DNA from: JBKPNX01 sp046732855
GTDB lineage: Bacteria; Pseudomonadota; Alphaproteobacteria; Geminicoccales; Geminicoccaceae
Reading direction: 5' to 3'
NCBI GenBank assembly: GCA_046732855.1
Contig: JBKPNX010000080.1
Span: 1-8,165, forward strand
DNA: 8,165 nucleotides
Part shown: positions 1-6,170 of the stretch, one piece after another
Layout: every line of letters begins with the position of its first letter
How positions within the stretch are numbered: position 1 is the stretch's first letter
The notes under the pieces: model-generated
Databases searched by the model: none
What the model was told of the DNA's origin: nothing
Seen by the model: only the letters and a program-made list of their open reading frames with translations
Program-made: the position numbers and the translations under genes

Positions 1-214
1 GGCGCACCTCGGCCAGGGCGGAGAGATCCGCCGCCAGGAATTCCGCCGTGCCACCGGCTTCCTTGATCTCGGCGACGAGGCACTCGCCTCTCTCTCGGTT
101 GCGGCCATGCACCAGAACGCGCGCACCGGCTTCGCCAAGCCGCTTCGCAACCACGCGACCGACGCCGTCCGTAGATCCGGTGATCAGCGCGGATTTGCCG
201 TCAAGTCTCGTCAT
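1..214 (-). CDS. Short-chain dehydrogenase/reductase (SDR), N-terminal part
   Basis: This is the first 71 residues of an NAD(P)(H)-dependent SDR oxidoreductase; the rest lies beyond the left window edge. The start at 214 is followed by a Rossmann beta strand and the cofactor motif TGSTDGVGR (TGxxxGxG type, about residues 13-21). HGRNRERGE after the second strand has a basic residue in the place typical of NADP(H)-preferring classical SDRs. AADLS (about residues 62-66) carries the Asp that usually contacts the adenine ring. A GGAG ribosome binding site lies seven bases upstream. The catalytic S-Y-K residues are outside the window, so substrate and full identity cannot be read. It points the same way as the FAD oxidase, across a 293-base gap. 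Confidence 0.85.
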   Translation of the reverse strand, partial: MTRLDGKSALITGSTDGVGRVVAKRLGEAGARVLVHGRNRERGECLVAEIKEAGGTAEFLAADLSALAEVR

Positions 215-507
215 GCCGGAGCTCCACAGCTCATCCCGGGGTCCAACATGGCGCGACGAGGAGGCCGCAGGCAGTTCTCCCATTCCCGCAGGGTGTACCG
301 CCAAGAAGCCCGTTCACCGATCCGGCTCCGACCTTCGGGCATTCGCACCGAAGCGCCGCGATCGGGATCCTCTTCGTCTACTCCTCCCGCACCGGCCGGC
401 CGCCCAGTGCGCCTCGTGCTCGGCTTCAAAAGCGTCCGGTTTGCGATCGCATTGCGGACGCTCCCTCGTCCGCTTCAACAGGCAGCCCATAGCCCAATAG
501 CCGACAT
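215..507. other. Gap between SDR and FAD oxidase, with one degenerate repeat copy
   Basis: No convincing gene was seen in these 293 bases. A minus-strand open frame at 211-429 is Arg/Pro-rich, has no good ribosome binding site and overlaps the SDR start, so it is not called. The gap holds copy 3 of the dispersed motif (354-395, listed separately). It also holds a 10-base palindrome TGCGATCGCA (442-451) and a 7-bp stem with a 6-base loop (GCGGACG at 454-460, CGTCCGC at 467-473). The hairpin lies just downstream of the oxidase stop but has no T-tract, so it is only a weak candidate for ending that transcript. Confidence 0.5.
354..395 (-). repeat. Dispersed 42-base motif, copy 3 (with internal stop)
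   Basis: Read on the minus strand this encodes P-V-R-E-E-stop-T-K-R-I-P-I-A-A. By eye it matches copy 1 (6081-6122) at 33 of 42 bases and copy 2 (6694-6735) at 31 of 42, without gaps. Similarity to copy 1 continues upstream to about base 410 (GCAC, one mismatch, then GGGCGG) with a one-base gap, which would put a frameshift here relative to copy 1. The TAG stop and the frameshift suggest a dead copy. The family is not recognised. Confidence 0.5.
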
Positions 508-1941
508 TCAGTGCACGCCTGCCGTGAAGGTGAAGGGGCTACTTGCGGGCGCAATGTTCTGGTTCATACGAAACAGATTGTTGGGATCGTATTTCCGCTT
601 GAGATCGGCAAGCCGGCCATAGACGGCGGGGTCGTAGGCGGCTCGGATCCGCTCTCTCCCTTCATCCTCTTCTTGTCCCAGGTAATTGACGTAAACGCCG
701 CTAGAGTACGGCTGCATTTCCTGCCAGAGCTTTCTTACCCAGCCGACATGGGCATCCGTGTCCGCCGGATCGGGCCAGATTCCAACGATCAGCAGGTCGA
801 AGGGCGAGTTTCTATGGCTGAAAGCGGTCTCGCTTAAGCCAACCCGTTGCACCGCTCCAGTCAAACATTCAATGGCGATCGCCGAAGTCGGCGACGGCAC
901 CCGCTTGAAACTCTCCACGATCACGTCAATGGCGTTTCTATTCAATTCGCGGAGGAAGTTCGACTTCCAATAGTTTTGTCGGCCGGCTGGAAAACCGCCG
1001 AGGAACATGTTCTGCAGTGCGCGGTACGACATCGGTCCGATCTGATCGGCCACCGGTTTGCCGAAGTCCCGCAAGGGGCGTAAGAGCTGCCCCCCTTCGG
1101 TGTGATCGCCATTGTAACAGACAGCGACGCCGCACACCCTGCTGCCGTCCGGCCCCGTCACCAGGACGATCATCAAGACCAGCTCGTCCGGGGCTTCTCG
1201 CGCAAAATTGGCAACAAACGCGATGACGTCCGGGGCATCGTCAATGGCGTGAAGCACCATCCCACCCAGGATCTCTCCGACGCGGTGAAGCTGAAACTCG
1301 AATGAGGTCACCACCCCGAAGTTGCCGCCGCCACCCCGCAGACCCCAGAACAGGTCTTCGTTTTCCCGTGCGCTTGCGGTCACTAGCTTGCCCTCGGCGG
1401 TGACGAGATCGGCCGACAGCAGGTTGTCAGCGGCCAGACCATGCTTGCCCATGAGCCAGCCGAGACCGCCACCAAGGGTCAGCCCGGCAATACCGGTCGT
1501 CGGTACCACGCCACCTGTGGTCGCGAGACCGAATTCCTGCGTTTCGGCGTCGAATTCGGCCCATGTCACGCCCGGTTCGGCGCGGGCGGTTTGCGCTCGA
1601 GGATCCACTCGAACGCTTTTCATGGGCGAGAGGTCGATCATCATCCCACCATCGCAGACGGCGTTCCCAGCAACGTTGTGGCCGCCCCCGCGAACGGACA
1701 GCAGTAAGCCGCGGTCGCGCGCGAATTTGACAGCCTTAATGACGTCGGCGGCACCGGCACAGCGCGCAATCAACGCAGGGCGTTTGTTGATCATTGCATT
1801 CCAAATTGTGCGTGCTTCATCGTAACCGCCGTCCCCAGGCCGAAGGCACGTGCCGCGGAGATGATCGGCGAAACGCTCGATCGCTTCCGCCTCGAAAAGG
1901 CTGCTCGCGGTTTCCGGGCGGCTTGTCGCTGATTCTGCCAT
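508..1941 (-). CDS. FAD-binding oxidoreductase, berberine bridge enzyme (BBE)-like
   Basis: Flavin-linked oxidase of the vanillyl-alcohol-oxidase/PCMH superfamily, 477 aa, full length for the family. The FAD-binding domain covers about residues 50-220. It contains RGGGHN (84-89), whose His88 is the usual 8-alpha-histidyl FAD attachment site, then GGVVPTTGIAGLTLGGG (143-159) and a Gly-rich LRGGGGNFG (201-209). The C-terminal BBE element has YVNYLG and ends in the typical YDPNNLFRMNQNI. Bicovalent relatives have Cys in the GVCPT-like motif; here it is Val146, so single covalent attachment is predicted. The start at 1941 was chosen because GGAGG lies five bases before it. An in-frame ATG at 2001 would add 20 poorly conserved-looking residues and has no good ribosome binding site. 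The substrate cannot be read. It is divergent from the LysR gene and probably controlled by it. Confidence 0.9.
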   Translation of the reverse strand: MAESATSRPETASSLFEAEAIERFADHLRGTCLRPGDGGYDEARTIWNAMINKRPALIARCAGAADVIKAVKFARDRGLLLSVRGGGHNVAGNAVCDGGMMIDLSPMKSVRVDPRAQTARAEPGVTWAEFDAETQEFGLATTGGVVPTTGIAGLTLGGGLGWLMGKHGLAADNLLSADLVTAEGKLVTASARENEDLFWGLRGGGGNFGVVTSFEFQLHRVGEILGGMVLHAIDDAPDVIAFVANFAREAPDELVLMIVLVTGPDGSRVCGVAVCYNGDHTEGGQLLRPLRDFGKPVADQIGPMSYRALQNMFLGGFPAGRQNYWKSNFLRELNRNAIDVIVESFKRVPSPTSAIAIECLTGAVQRVGLSETAFSHRNSPFDLLIVGIWPDPADTDAHVGWVRKLWQEMQPYSSGVYVNYLGQEEDEGRERIRAAYDPAVYGRLADLKRKYDPNNLFRMNQNIAPASSPFTFTAGVH

Positions 1942-1946
1942 TGCTG

Positions 1947-1951
1947 CCTCC
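1947..1951 (-). promoter_or_regulatory. Ribosome binding site of the FAD oxidase
   Basis: GGAGG on the minus strand, five bases before the ATG at 1941. It lies inside the longer reading frame that starts at 2001, whose own upstream sequence has no comparable purine-rich box, and so favours the shorter start. Confidence 0.7.
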
Positions 1952-2026
1952 GGGGTCTCATTCGCTCGGCTCGTCGCCGTCTCGAAACTGTCATTCAACA
2001 TTGGCGGCGATCTAAGTCGTTGGCAA

Positions 2027-2060
2027 AATCGAATTTTTCAGCTGGTCGATGAATTCGATT
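2027..2060. promoter_or_regulatory. Putative LysR operator between the divergent oxidase and regulator
   Basis: A perfect 9-bp inverted repeat, AATCGAATT (2027-2035) and AATTCGATT (2052-2060), with a 16-base spacer. A second, overlapping dyad ATCGA-N13-TCGAT spans 2028-2050. The site lies between the oxidase start and the LysR start (2077), where LysR-type regulators usually bind to control themselves and the divergent target. It is AT-rich compared with its surroundings. No convincing -35/-10 pair could be fixed for either gene. The sequence symmetry is direct observation; the operator role is inference from the arrangement. Confidence 0.45.
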
Positions 2061-2076
2061 CACGTAGAGTATCGGC

Positions 2077-2991
2077 ATGCGTAAGTTACCGCCTCTCGGA
2101 GAACTTCGCGCCTTTGAAGCGGCCGCCCGACACCTGAGTTTCAATAGGGCGGCGGAGGAGCTCGCGGTCACGCCGACGGCGATCAGCCATCAAGTCAAGT
2201 TGTTGGAACAGTACTGTGGTTTGGCGCTGTTTCATCGCCGACCACGGCCGATGACGCTTACGGACGCAGGCGCCGCGCTCTACCCTCTGATCCGCGACGG
2301 GCTGGACGCCTTCGCCGATGCGCTTTCGTCGATCAAGCAACAGAGCGAGCGGCAGTTGCTGAAAGTGACGACAACCAATGCCTTTGCCAGCAAATGGCTC
2401 GTACCCCGCCTGTCGCGTTGGCGTGACGCGCATCCTGGCATCACATTGGAGGTGATCGGTACCGACGCGGTGCTGGACTTGGCTGCGGGCGAGGCCGACC
2501 TAGCGATCCGCTATATGTACGCGGCGCCAAGTGGTTTCATTGCCCACGAATTGTTCCGAGATGCGTTCGTGGCTGTCTGTAATCCGGGGATTTTGCATGG
2601 CGGCCAACCGCTGCAATCCCTGGCCGACCTTAGAAGCCATACGCTCGTCCATTCCTATTGGTCGCCATCGGATACCAACGCCCCCACTTGGCAACGTTGG
2701 CTCGAAGCCGCATCGGCCGTCTATCCCGAGGTGCCGAAGTTGCACGAGATGGAGCATTTGAGCTTTCGCGAGGAGCTGCACGCCATCGACGCGGTGTCCA
2801 ACGGTCAGGGAATCCTGATCGTCAGCGACGTCTTGGTGGAAAGGGAATTGAAGGAGGGGACGTTGGTAAATGCCATGGAGTTCTCTATGCCAGGCTACGG
2901 CTTCTACGTAACGTACCTCCCGGACCATCCGTACGAAGCGATGATTGAATCGTTCTTGTCCTCGCTCCGCGGCCTGCGCTGCACGGATTAG
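2077..2991 (+). CDS. LysR family transcriptional regulator, GcvA-type
   Basis: DNA-binding transcription regulator of 304 aa, normal length. The N-terminal winged helix-turn-helix covers about residues 5-65: LRAFEAAARHLSFNRAAEEL, then the recognition helix region TPTAISHQVKLLE, then LFHRRPRPMTLTDAG. The wording (xAARHLSFxxAAxELxVTPxAISHQVKxLE) is typical of the GcvA subgroup. A periplasmic-binding-protein-like effector domain follows (about 90-300), including the block TNAFASKWLVPRL and DLAIRYM. The start at 2077 is the only sensible one; the ribosome binding site is weak (AGAG). It is transcribed away from the FAD oxidase, the classic arrangement for a LysR regulator and its target. The effector is unknown, and regulation of glycine cleavage should not be assumed from the subgroup name. 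Confidence 0.93.
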   Translation: MRKLPPLGELRAFEAAARHLSFNRAAEELAVTPTAISHQVKLLEQYCGLALFHRRPRPMTLTDAGAALYPLIRDGLDAFADALSSIKQQSERQLLKVTTTNAFASKWLVPRLSRWRDAHPGITLEVIGTDAVLDLAAGEADLAIRYMYAAPSGFIAHELFRDAFVAVCNPGILHGGQPLQSLADLRSHTLVHSYWSPSDTNAPTWQRWLEAASAVYPEVPKLHEMEHLSFREELHAIDAVSNGQGILIVSDVLVERELKEGTLVNAMEFSMPGYGFYVTYLPDHPYEAMIESFLSSLRGLRCTD

Positions 2992-3546
2992 GCCGTCTTC
3001 GTTATCTGCACGGACGGAAAGTGCTTATGAACGCAATGCGATTTCAGGCTGCGGTTAAGGTCCGAGTTGGGTCACGACCCGCCTATGGAGGCGGGTCGAT
3101 GGCAGGTCTGCTCTACGGCTTAGAGCGGCCGAAATGACGCTGAACCTCCCGTTTCAGTCGTATTCCAGTCGCTCACGAGTGCACTTGGCCGGACACCGTG
3201 AAAGGCAAGCTCACAATGTACAATTTCCCTTAAGCTCGTCAAAGGCCGGGGAAGTGTGAGCCAGGTCACAGCCCCCGCGATCTCACCGCGCGAACGCTCG
3301 GACCCGCCTGACCCGATTGGCACATCAGGAGTTTGGCACCATAACCCCCCGCTCCGACCAAACCGCACCCGCTCGACAGTGTCTGCCCGCTCGGTGCCCG
3401 GCCTGCCTGGTGTCGGCAAATCGGCCTGGCGAGAGCCAACCTAACGTCGGATCGGCCAACTCCCCGCCGCACCTGCGCGGACGAGGGCGCGCGCTCGGAC
3501 CCGTTTTCGTCAGCGCCCGCCTCGACAGGGCAGATCGTACCCGCGG
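2992..3546. other. Non-coding stretch between convergent genes
   Basis: This stretch of 555 bases lies between the ends of the LysR gene and the 163-aa hypothetical gene. Open frames exist on both strands (for example 3120-3419 minus and 3317-3616 plus), but they are Arg/Pro/Ser-rich, lack ribosome binding sites and overlap one another, so none is called. The one clear structure is the stem-loop at 3075-3098. No tRNA, insertion-sequence end or direct repeat was recognised. Confidence 0.6.
3075..3098. terminator. Strong stem-loop downstream of the LysR gene
   Basis: A perfect 10-bp stem with a 4-base loop: CGACCCGCCT, ATGG, AGGCGGGTCG. It sits 83 bases after the LysR stop, between convergent genes. 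No T-tract follows on either strand, so it may be a factor-dependent pause site, an mRNA 3'-end protector or a repeat element rather than a standard intrinsic terminator. Confidence 0.45.
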
Positions 3547-4038
3547 TCATGCCGTCCTTCCCCCGGCCGGCGGCGTGGCGCCTACATTGAGTAGTTCATA
3601 CGCGGCGCGCAGTTGACGCTCCGACTCCTGGGCGTAGAGCCCAATCCCCGGCGATAGGTCCGGGTCGTTCTCCGTCTCCACCCCGCCACCGGTGTGTTCA
3701 AGCACTGCAAGCAGAGCGGCCCTAATCTGCGCTGCGGCATCAGCGGGAAGCACGATACCGCCGGCCATCGCCTCGAGCTGCTCAGCGATATGCTCGAGCG
3801 CGCCGCGGGCCTCGGCATCCACCACCGATTCGGCGACCAAGAACCTGAGCTGCGCAGCCATGACGCTCGGGTCGGTAGGGCGGACGGACAGGATCGCTTT
3901 GGATGCCGCAGTTACACGCTGGCCTGCGGCCTCCTCCTCCTCACTGCCCCTGGCGTTGCCGCAAACCCGTTCTGCTACCTTCACCTCGGCCTGCAGCCCC
4001 GCGAACTCCCCGGCGGTCGGATGGGTGGTCTTGCTCAT
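3547..4038 (-). CDS. Hypothetical protein, helical, cytoplasmic (163 aa)
   Basis: Not recognised as a named family. No signal peptide or membrane segment is visible. The protein is Ala/Glu-rich and probably mainly helical: an acidic patch SEEEE (32-36), then heptad-like stretches around residues 60-92 (RFLVAESVVDAEARGALEHI) and 100-117, and a short Gly/Pro-rich tail. It reads as a real gene: AAGGAG lies seven bases before the ATG, third positions are GC-rich and no other frame is better. Its start overlaps (ATGA) the stop of an interrupted small ORF upstream, which hints at former translational coupling. A helical accessory or regulatory subunit is possible, but nothing in the sequence shows a function. 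Confidence 0.7.
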   Translation of the reverse strand: MSKTTHPTAGEFAGLQAEVKVAERVCGNARGSEEEEAAGQRVTAASKAILSVRPTDPSVMAAQLRFLVAESVVDAEARGALEHIAEQLEAMAGGIVLPADAAAQIRAALLAVLEHTGGGVETENDPDLSPGIGLYAQESERQLRAAYELLNVGATPPAGGRTA

Positions 4039-4277
4039 TTCGGGTCTCCTTTGACTTTGTCGGCATTGAGCGGCGCCTCCAAGATTGCCTCAGCGTCTGC
4101 CGGCTTGCCGGGGCGATCCGCCAGGTCGGCGTGCTCGGCACGGGCGGGCTTGCCCGCACCAGCGTTGAGTCTGCTCCTTCAGGCCATGACGCTCAAGGGC
4201 GCGAAAAAAGGAACAGCCTCGCGAACGTCCGCGGTAGTGGCGTCGGCCAGGCCGGGACATCCGTAGTCCGAGCACAT
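4035..4277 (-). pseudogene. Interrupted small ORF with in-frame TGA, coupled to the 163-aa gene
   Basis: One frame reads like protein on both sides of a TGA at 4179-4181. The upstream part (32 codons from ATG 4277) starts MCSDYGCPGL and includes TADVREAV. The downstream part (47 codons) reads ARAEHADLADRPGKPADA and ends NADKVKGDPK. Third positions are GC-rich in both parts. The final TGA overlaps the start of the next gene as ATGA. The downstream part has no in-frame ATG or GTG of its own. Near the T6 run (4204-4209) another frame reads ALERHGLKEQ, so the gene may carry two indels rather than one nonsense change. The ribosome binding site before 4277 is poor. The family is not recognised. It could be a degraded gene, a sequencing error, or two chance frames. 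Confidence 0.4.
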
Positions 4278-4376
4278 TCAGATCTGGGCGGCCCGGATTC
4301 CAGTCGCGCCGAGGCGAGGCTCTGAAGGGCAGAGAGTAGCAAGGCAGGGAGCTGGCTAGATTGGGCAGTACGGCGG

Positions 4377-5044
4377 TCAGCCCTCACGTTTCATCCGCTC
4401 GCGCCGCGCGATTTCCGCGGGTGTGGTGGATCCATAGCGTCGTCGCCCGTCATCACGTCACCGCACGCTGGTAGCAGGCGATCACGACCCCCGTCGTCGT
4501 CACCCTGTTTTCCACCAGCTTGAACGCTGCGGGCTTCGCACCCTTGCCGAATAGCTTCTTGCCGTTGCCCAGCACGATCGGGAACATGAACGTATGGATC
4601 TCGTCGATCAGATCGTGGGCCAGCAAACGTCTGGATCAGATCGCTGCTGCCTTGCGTCACCAACGCAGGGCCGTCTTCCCGTTTCAACCGCGCGACGTCC
4701 GCCGCCGCGTCATGTAGCGCGACCGAACCCGTCCAGGTCAGGTCCAGGGCCGAGCGCGTCGCGACGTATTTCGTGGTGCTGTTGAACAGCTTAGCGATGG
4801 AATCGTGGTCGCCGCCCTCAGCATATGGCCAATGCGCAGCGAAGATGTCGTAGGTCTTGCGCCCAAGCAGCGGGTCGAACGATTGGCCGAACATCTTGTC
4901 GATCGCCTGGCCGAACACCTCGTCTGTGTACGGCACCACCCAGCCGCCGAACTTGAAGCCGCGCGTTGGATCCTCTTCCGGCCCGCCGGGCGCTTGCATC
5001 ACGCCGTCCAACGACACGAACGCCCCCGTAATGGCCCTTCTCAT
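4377..5044 (-). pseudogene. Dihydrofolate reductase-like protein (RibD C-terminal family), frameshifted
   Basis: This belongs to the family of small NADPH-binding DHFR/RibD-like proteins found beside many bacterial genes, usually of unknown substrate. The N-terminal part is intact: MRRAITGAFVSLDG, MQAPGG, LLGRKTYDIFAAHWP, KYVATRS, LVTQGSSDLIQT. The frame then breaks at a run of three A on the plus strand (4625-4627). The +1 frame continues in family style with LLAHDLIDEIHTF, FPIVLGNGKKLF and GVVIACYQRA, stopping at 4453. A further shift near 4459-4468 restores GDVMTGDDA, and a third near 4433-4442 gives TTPAEIARRERMKREG ending at 4377. The start at 5044 has GGAGG six bases upstream. Three indels in about 220 codons indicate a pseudogene, unless the assembly is error-prone. 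The uninterrupted original frame (5152 to 4391) is not the true product. Confidence 0.8.
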
Positions 5045-5218
5045 TTCCGTCCTCCGTTTCGGCAACGGCACTCGCTCGCGCCAACGGCGTCCGGAACCCG
5101 TGGAAGCAGCAGAACCCAACGCGGCTACGGCGCGCCTGCCGTTTCGCATCACGCTCGTCAGCCCTCAGGCCGGGGCGTTGGGCGTCATCGCTCGGCGCCC
5201 GACCGGGACTAGTGCGAT

Positions 5219-5443
5219 TTACCGTCGAAGTCGGCTTGACGGTAGCCTGGTCGTCGCGGAGGTTGCGCCTTGCGGAGCAACCTTGTCGGGGACGAAGCAC
5301 AGGGCAGGGTCGCCACTGACCCGGTTCGTCACCCGGTACAGCCAACCGCCCGGCACCGACAGGCGGTCGGTGACCATGTGCTCGTCGGAGGAGGCCGCAA
5401 CGATGGTTTCCCATTGCGGTTGGTCGCGCTGCTCTGGTCTCAT
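5219..5443 (-). CDS. Small hypothetical protein (74 aa)
   Basis: A small soluble protein with no signal peptide, membrane segment or cysteine motif (a single Cys49). The central part, VTDRLSVPGGWLYRVTN followed by PALCFVPD, looks like conserved beta-strand structure rather than a chance frame; the ends are polar. AAGGA lies nine bases before the ATG at 5443. It is 41 bases downstream of the 63-aa gene and 174 bases upstream of the broken DHFR-like gene, all on the same strand, so the three may have formed one transcript. The family is not recognised and no function is proposed. Confidence 0.6.
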   Translation of the reverse strand: MRPEQRDQPQWETIVAASSDEHMVTDRLSVPGGWLYRVTNRVSGDPALCFVPDKVAPQGATSATTRLPSSRLRR

Positions 5444-5484
5444 CGTTCTCGGTCCTTTCGTTGCATTGGGTGTGCTGGCGCGCC

Positions 5485-5676
5485 CTACTCCTCATCCGGG
5501 GTCATGATGTAGCAGGGCTCCTCGACGGCCCGACCTGGTGACGGCCGCCAGGGGCGGAAGGGCTCAGGGCTAGGCGGGGGCAGCTCCCTTGGACCGACTG
5601 GTCGGCGCTGGCGTCGGCGCTCGGCCTCAGCCCACCTGGGCAGGCGCATCTTGAGATAGGACGGCTGGTCGCACAT
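5485..5676 (-). CDS. Small Pro/Arg-rich hypothetical protein (63 aa)
   Basis: An unrecognised small protein. It starts MCDQPSYLKMRLPRW, has a basic stretch (RRRQRR) and a Pro-rich middle (PPPSPEPFRPWRPSP), and ends in EEPCYIMTPDEE. The only ATG is at 5676, with just a weak AAGAA before it. Reading the frame backwards, a further stretch (STDPADYDEPQE) looks coding-like to about 5718, after a TGA at 5722-5724, but it lacks a normal start codon; ATC stands where an ATG would fit. The true N-terminus may therefore be longer and damaged, or may use a rare start. The 74-aa gene follows after 41 bases. Confidence 0.45.
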   Translation of the reverse strand: MCDQPSYLKMRLPRWAEAERRRQRRPVGPRELPPPSPEPFRPWRPSPGRAVEEPCYIMTPDEE

Positions 5677-5822
5677 TTCTTGCGGCTCATCATAGTCGGC
5701 GGGGTCAGTGGAGATGATCGCTCAAAGCTGGATAAGATTTGACACGGGGTGCAAACTTTCGACTGAGCAGGCTTTCCCCAGCCGGCCGCTCGCGTCAAAC
5801 TGATCGTCGAACGTCGGACCAA

Positions 5823-5936
5823 TCATGAGGGCGGGATCGCCAGCGCCACGGTGGCACCGAGCGCCACCGCCGAGAGCGCGATTCCCGTCTCGACCCGTAG
5901 CGGCAGGCCCAACACGCCAGCGAGGCCGCCTGTGGT
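5823..5936 (-). pseudogene. HupE/UreJ-like membrane protein fragment
   Basis: A 37-codon open stretch without a start codon reads GLAGVLGLPL and then VETGIALSAVALGATVALA. This is the pattern of a transmembrane-helix pair in HupE/UreJ family proteins, which are linked to hydrogenase and urease operons as probable metal transporters. The rest of the family sequence, including the N-terminal signal and the metal-binding His region, is missing on both sides: a TAG stands directly upstream (5937-5939) and a TGA ends it at 5823. No urease or hydrogenase gene is in the window. It is a short relic, identified from a remembered family pattern only. Confidence 0.5.
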
Positions 5937-5937
5937 C

Positions 5938-5959
5938 TAAAATGACCGCTTCGGCGGTC
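5938..5959 (-). terminator. Possible weak intrinsic terminator
   Basis: A perfect 6-bp stem, GACCGC and GCGGTC (5944-5959), with a 4-base loop (CGAA on the minus strand, TTCG on the plus). On the minus strand it is followed by ATTTTA. The stem is short and the T-tract poor. It lies exactly where one coding-like frame ends and the HupE/UreJ-like fragment begins. Confidence 0.25.
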
Positions 5960-6026
5960 GCCGTGACAACCGCCGATGTCTGCTCTCCGATCCGGAAGCG
6001 GTCGCCCAAGGTCGCACATGCCTCCT

Positions 6027-6170
6027 TCAGGAGGCCAGCCTGGACTCACCATACCCGAAATGCGCCTCCAGCACCCCCAACGCCGCCACCAGGATCCCCT
6101 GCGCCTGTTCCTGCCGCACCGGTGTCCGCCCTGTGCCGACATGCTCGCGCGCCAGTTCCAACGCGCGCGA
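6027..6170 (-). pseudogene. Relic of a small repeated gene family (contains motif copy 1)
   Basis: An open stretch between a TGA at 6171-6173 and a TGA at 6027-6029. It reads ALELAREHVGTGR, then PVRQEQAQGILVAA, then LGVLEAHFGYG; the first two parts look amphipathic-helical. The only possible starts are TTG (6161) or internal GTG codons, and there is no clear ribosome binding site. It lies five bases downstream of the stop of the secreted-protein gene. The middle part recurs at 6694-6735 and 354-395. The family is not recognised; it is treated as a decayed copy of a small helical protein. Confidence 0.4.
6081..6122 (-). repeat. Dispersed 42-base motif, copy 1
   Basis: On the minus strand this encodes PVRQEQAQGILVAA. 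By eye it is identical to copy 2 at 34 of 42 bases and to copy 3 at 33 of 42, without gaps. Most codons differ at only one base. Similarity to copy 3 extends upstream to 6136. Confidence 0.55.

Noticed and set aside
211..429. Minus-strand open frame of 72 codons next to the SDR gene
   Set aside because: Arg/Pro/Gly-rich, no ribosome binding site, overlaps the SDR start, and the repeat relic inside it is in a different frame.
3120..3419. Minus-strand open frame of 99 codons in the long gap
   Set aside because: Random-looking composition, no ribosome binding site, and competing open frames of equal quality on the other strand.
4179..4181. TGA as a possible selenocysteine codon in the interrupted ORF
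   Set aside because: The nearest hairpin (GCGGG-CAAG-CCCGC) is about 20 bases downstream and short, unlike a bacterial SECIS; no sel genes are in view, and indel or nonsense decay explains it more simply.
4391..5152. Intact 253-aa protein across the DHFR-like region
   Set aside because: The N-terminal 36 residues precede the real ribosome binding site, and the C-terminal part after the A-run at 4625-4627 does not match the family while other frames do.
4818..5495. 225-codon minus-strand open frame
   Set aside because: A shadow of the DHFR-like and 74-aa genes in another frame; extreme Arg content and no start signals.
5739..5767. TTGACA (-35-like) on the plus strand
   Set aside because: No -10 element at 16-18 bases and no plus-strand gene downstream.
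5940..6045. Crp/Fnr-type cyclic-nucleotide-binding fragment (LGDRFRIGE ... TATAEAV)
   Set aside because: The resemblance is only to a generic strand pattern; no Gly-Glu cassette or helix-turn-helix follows.
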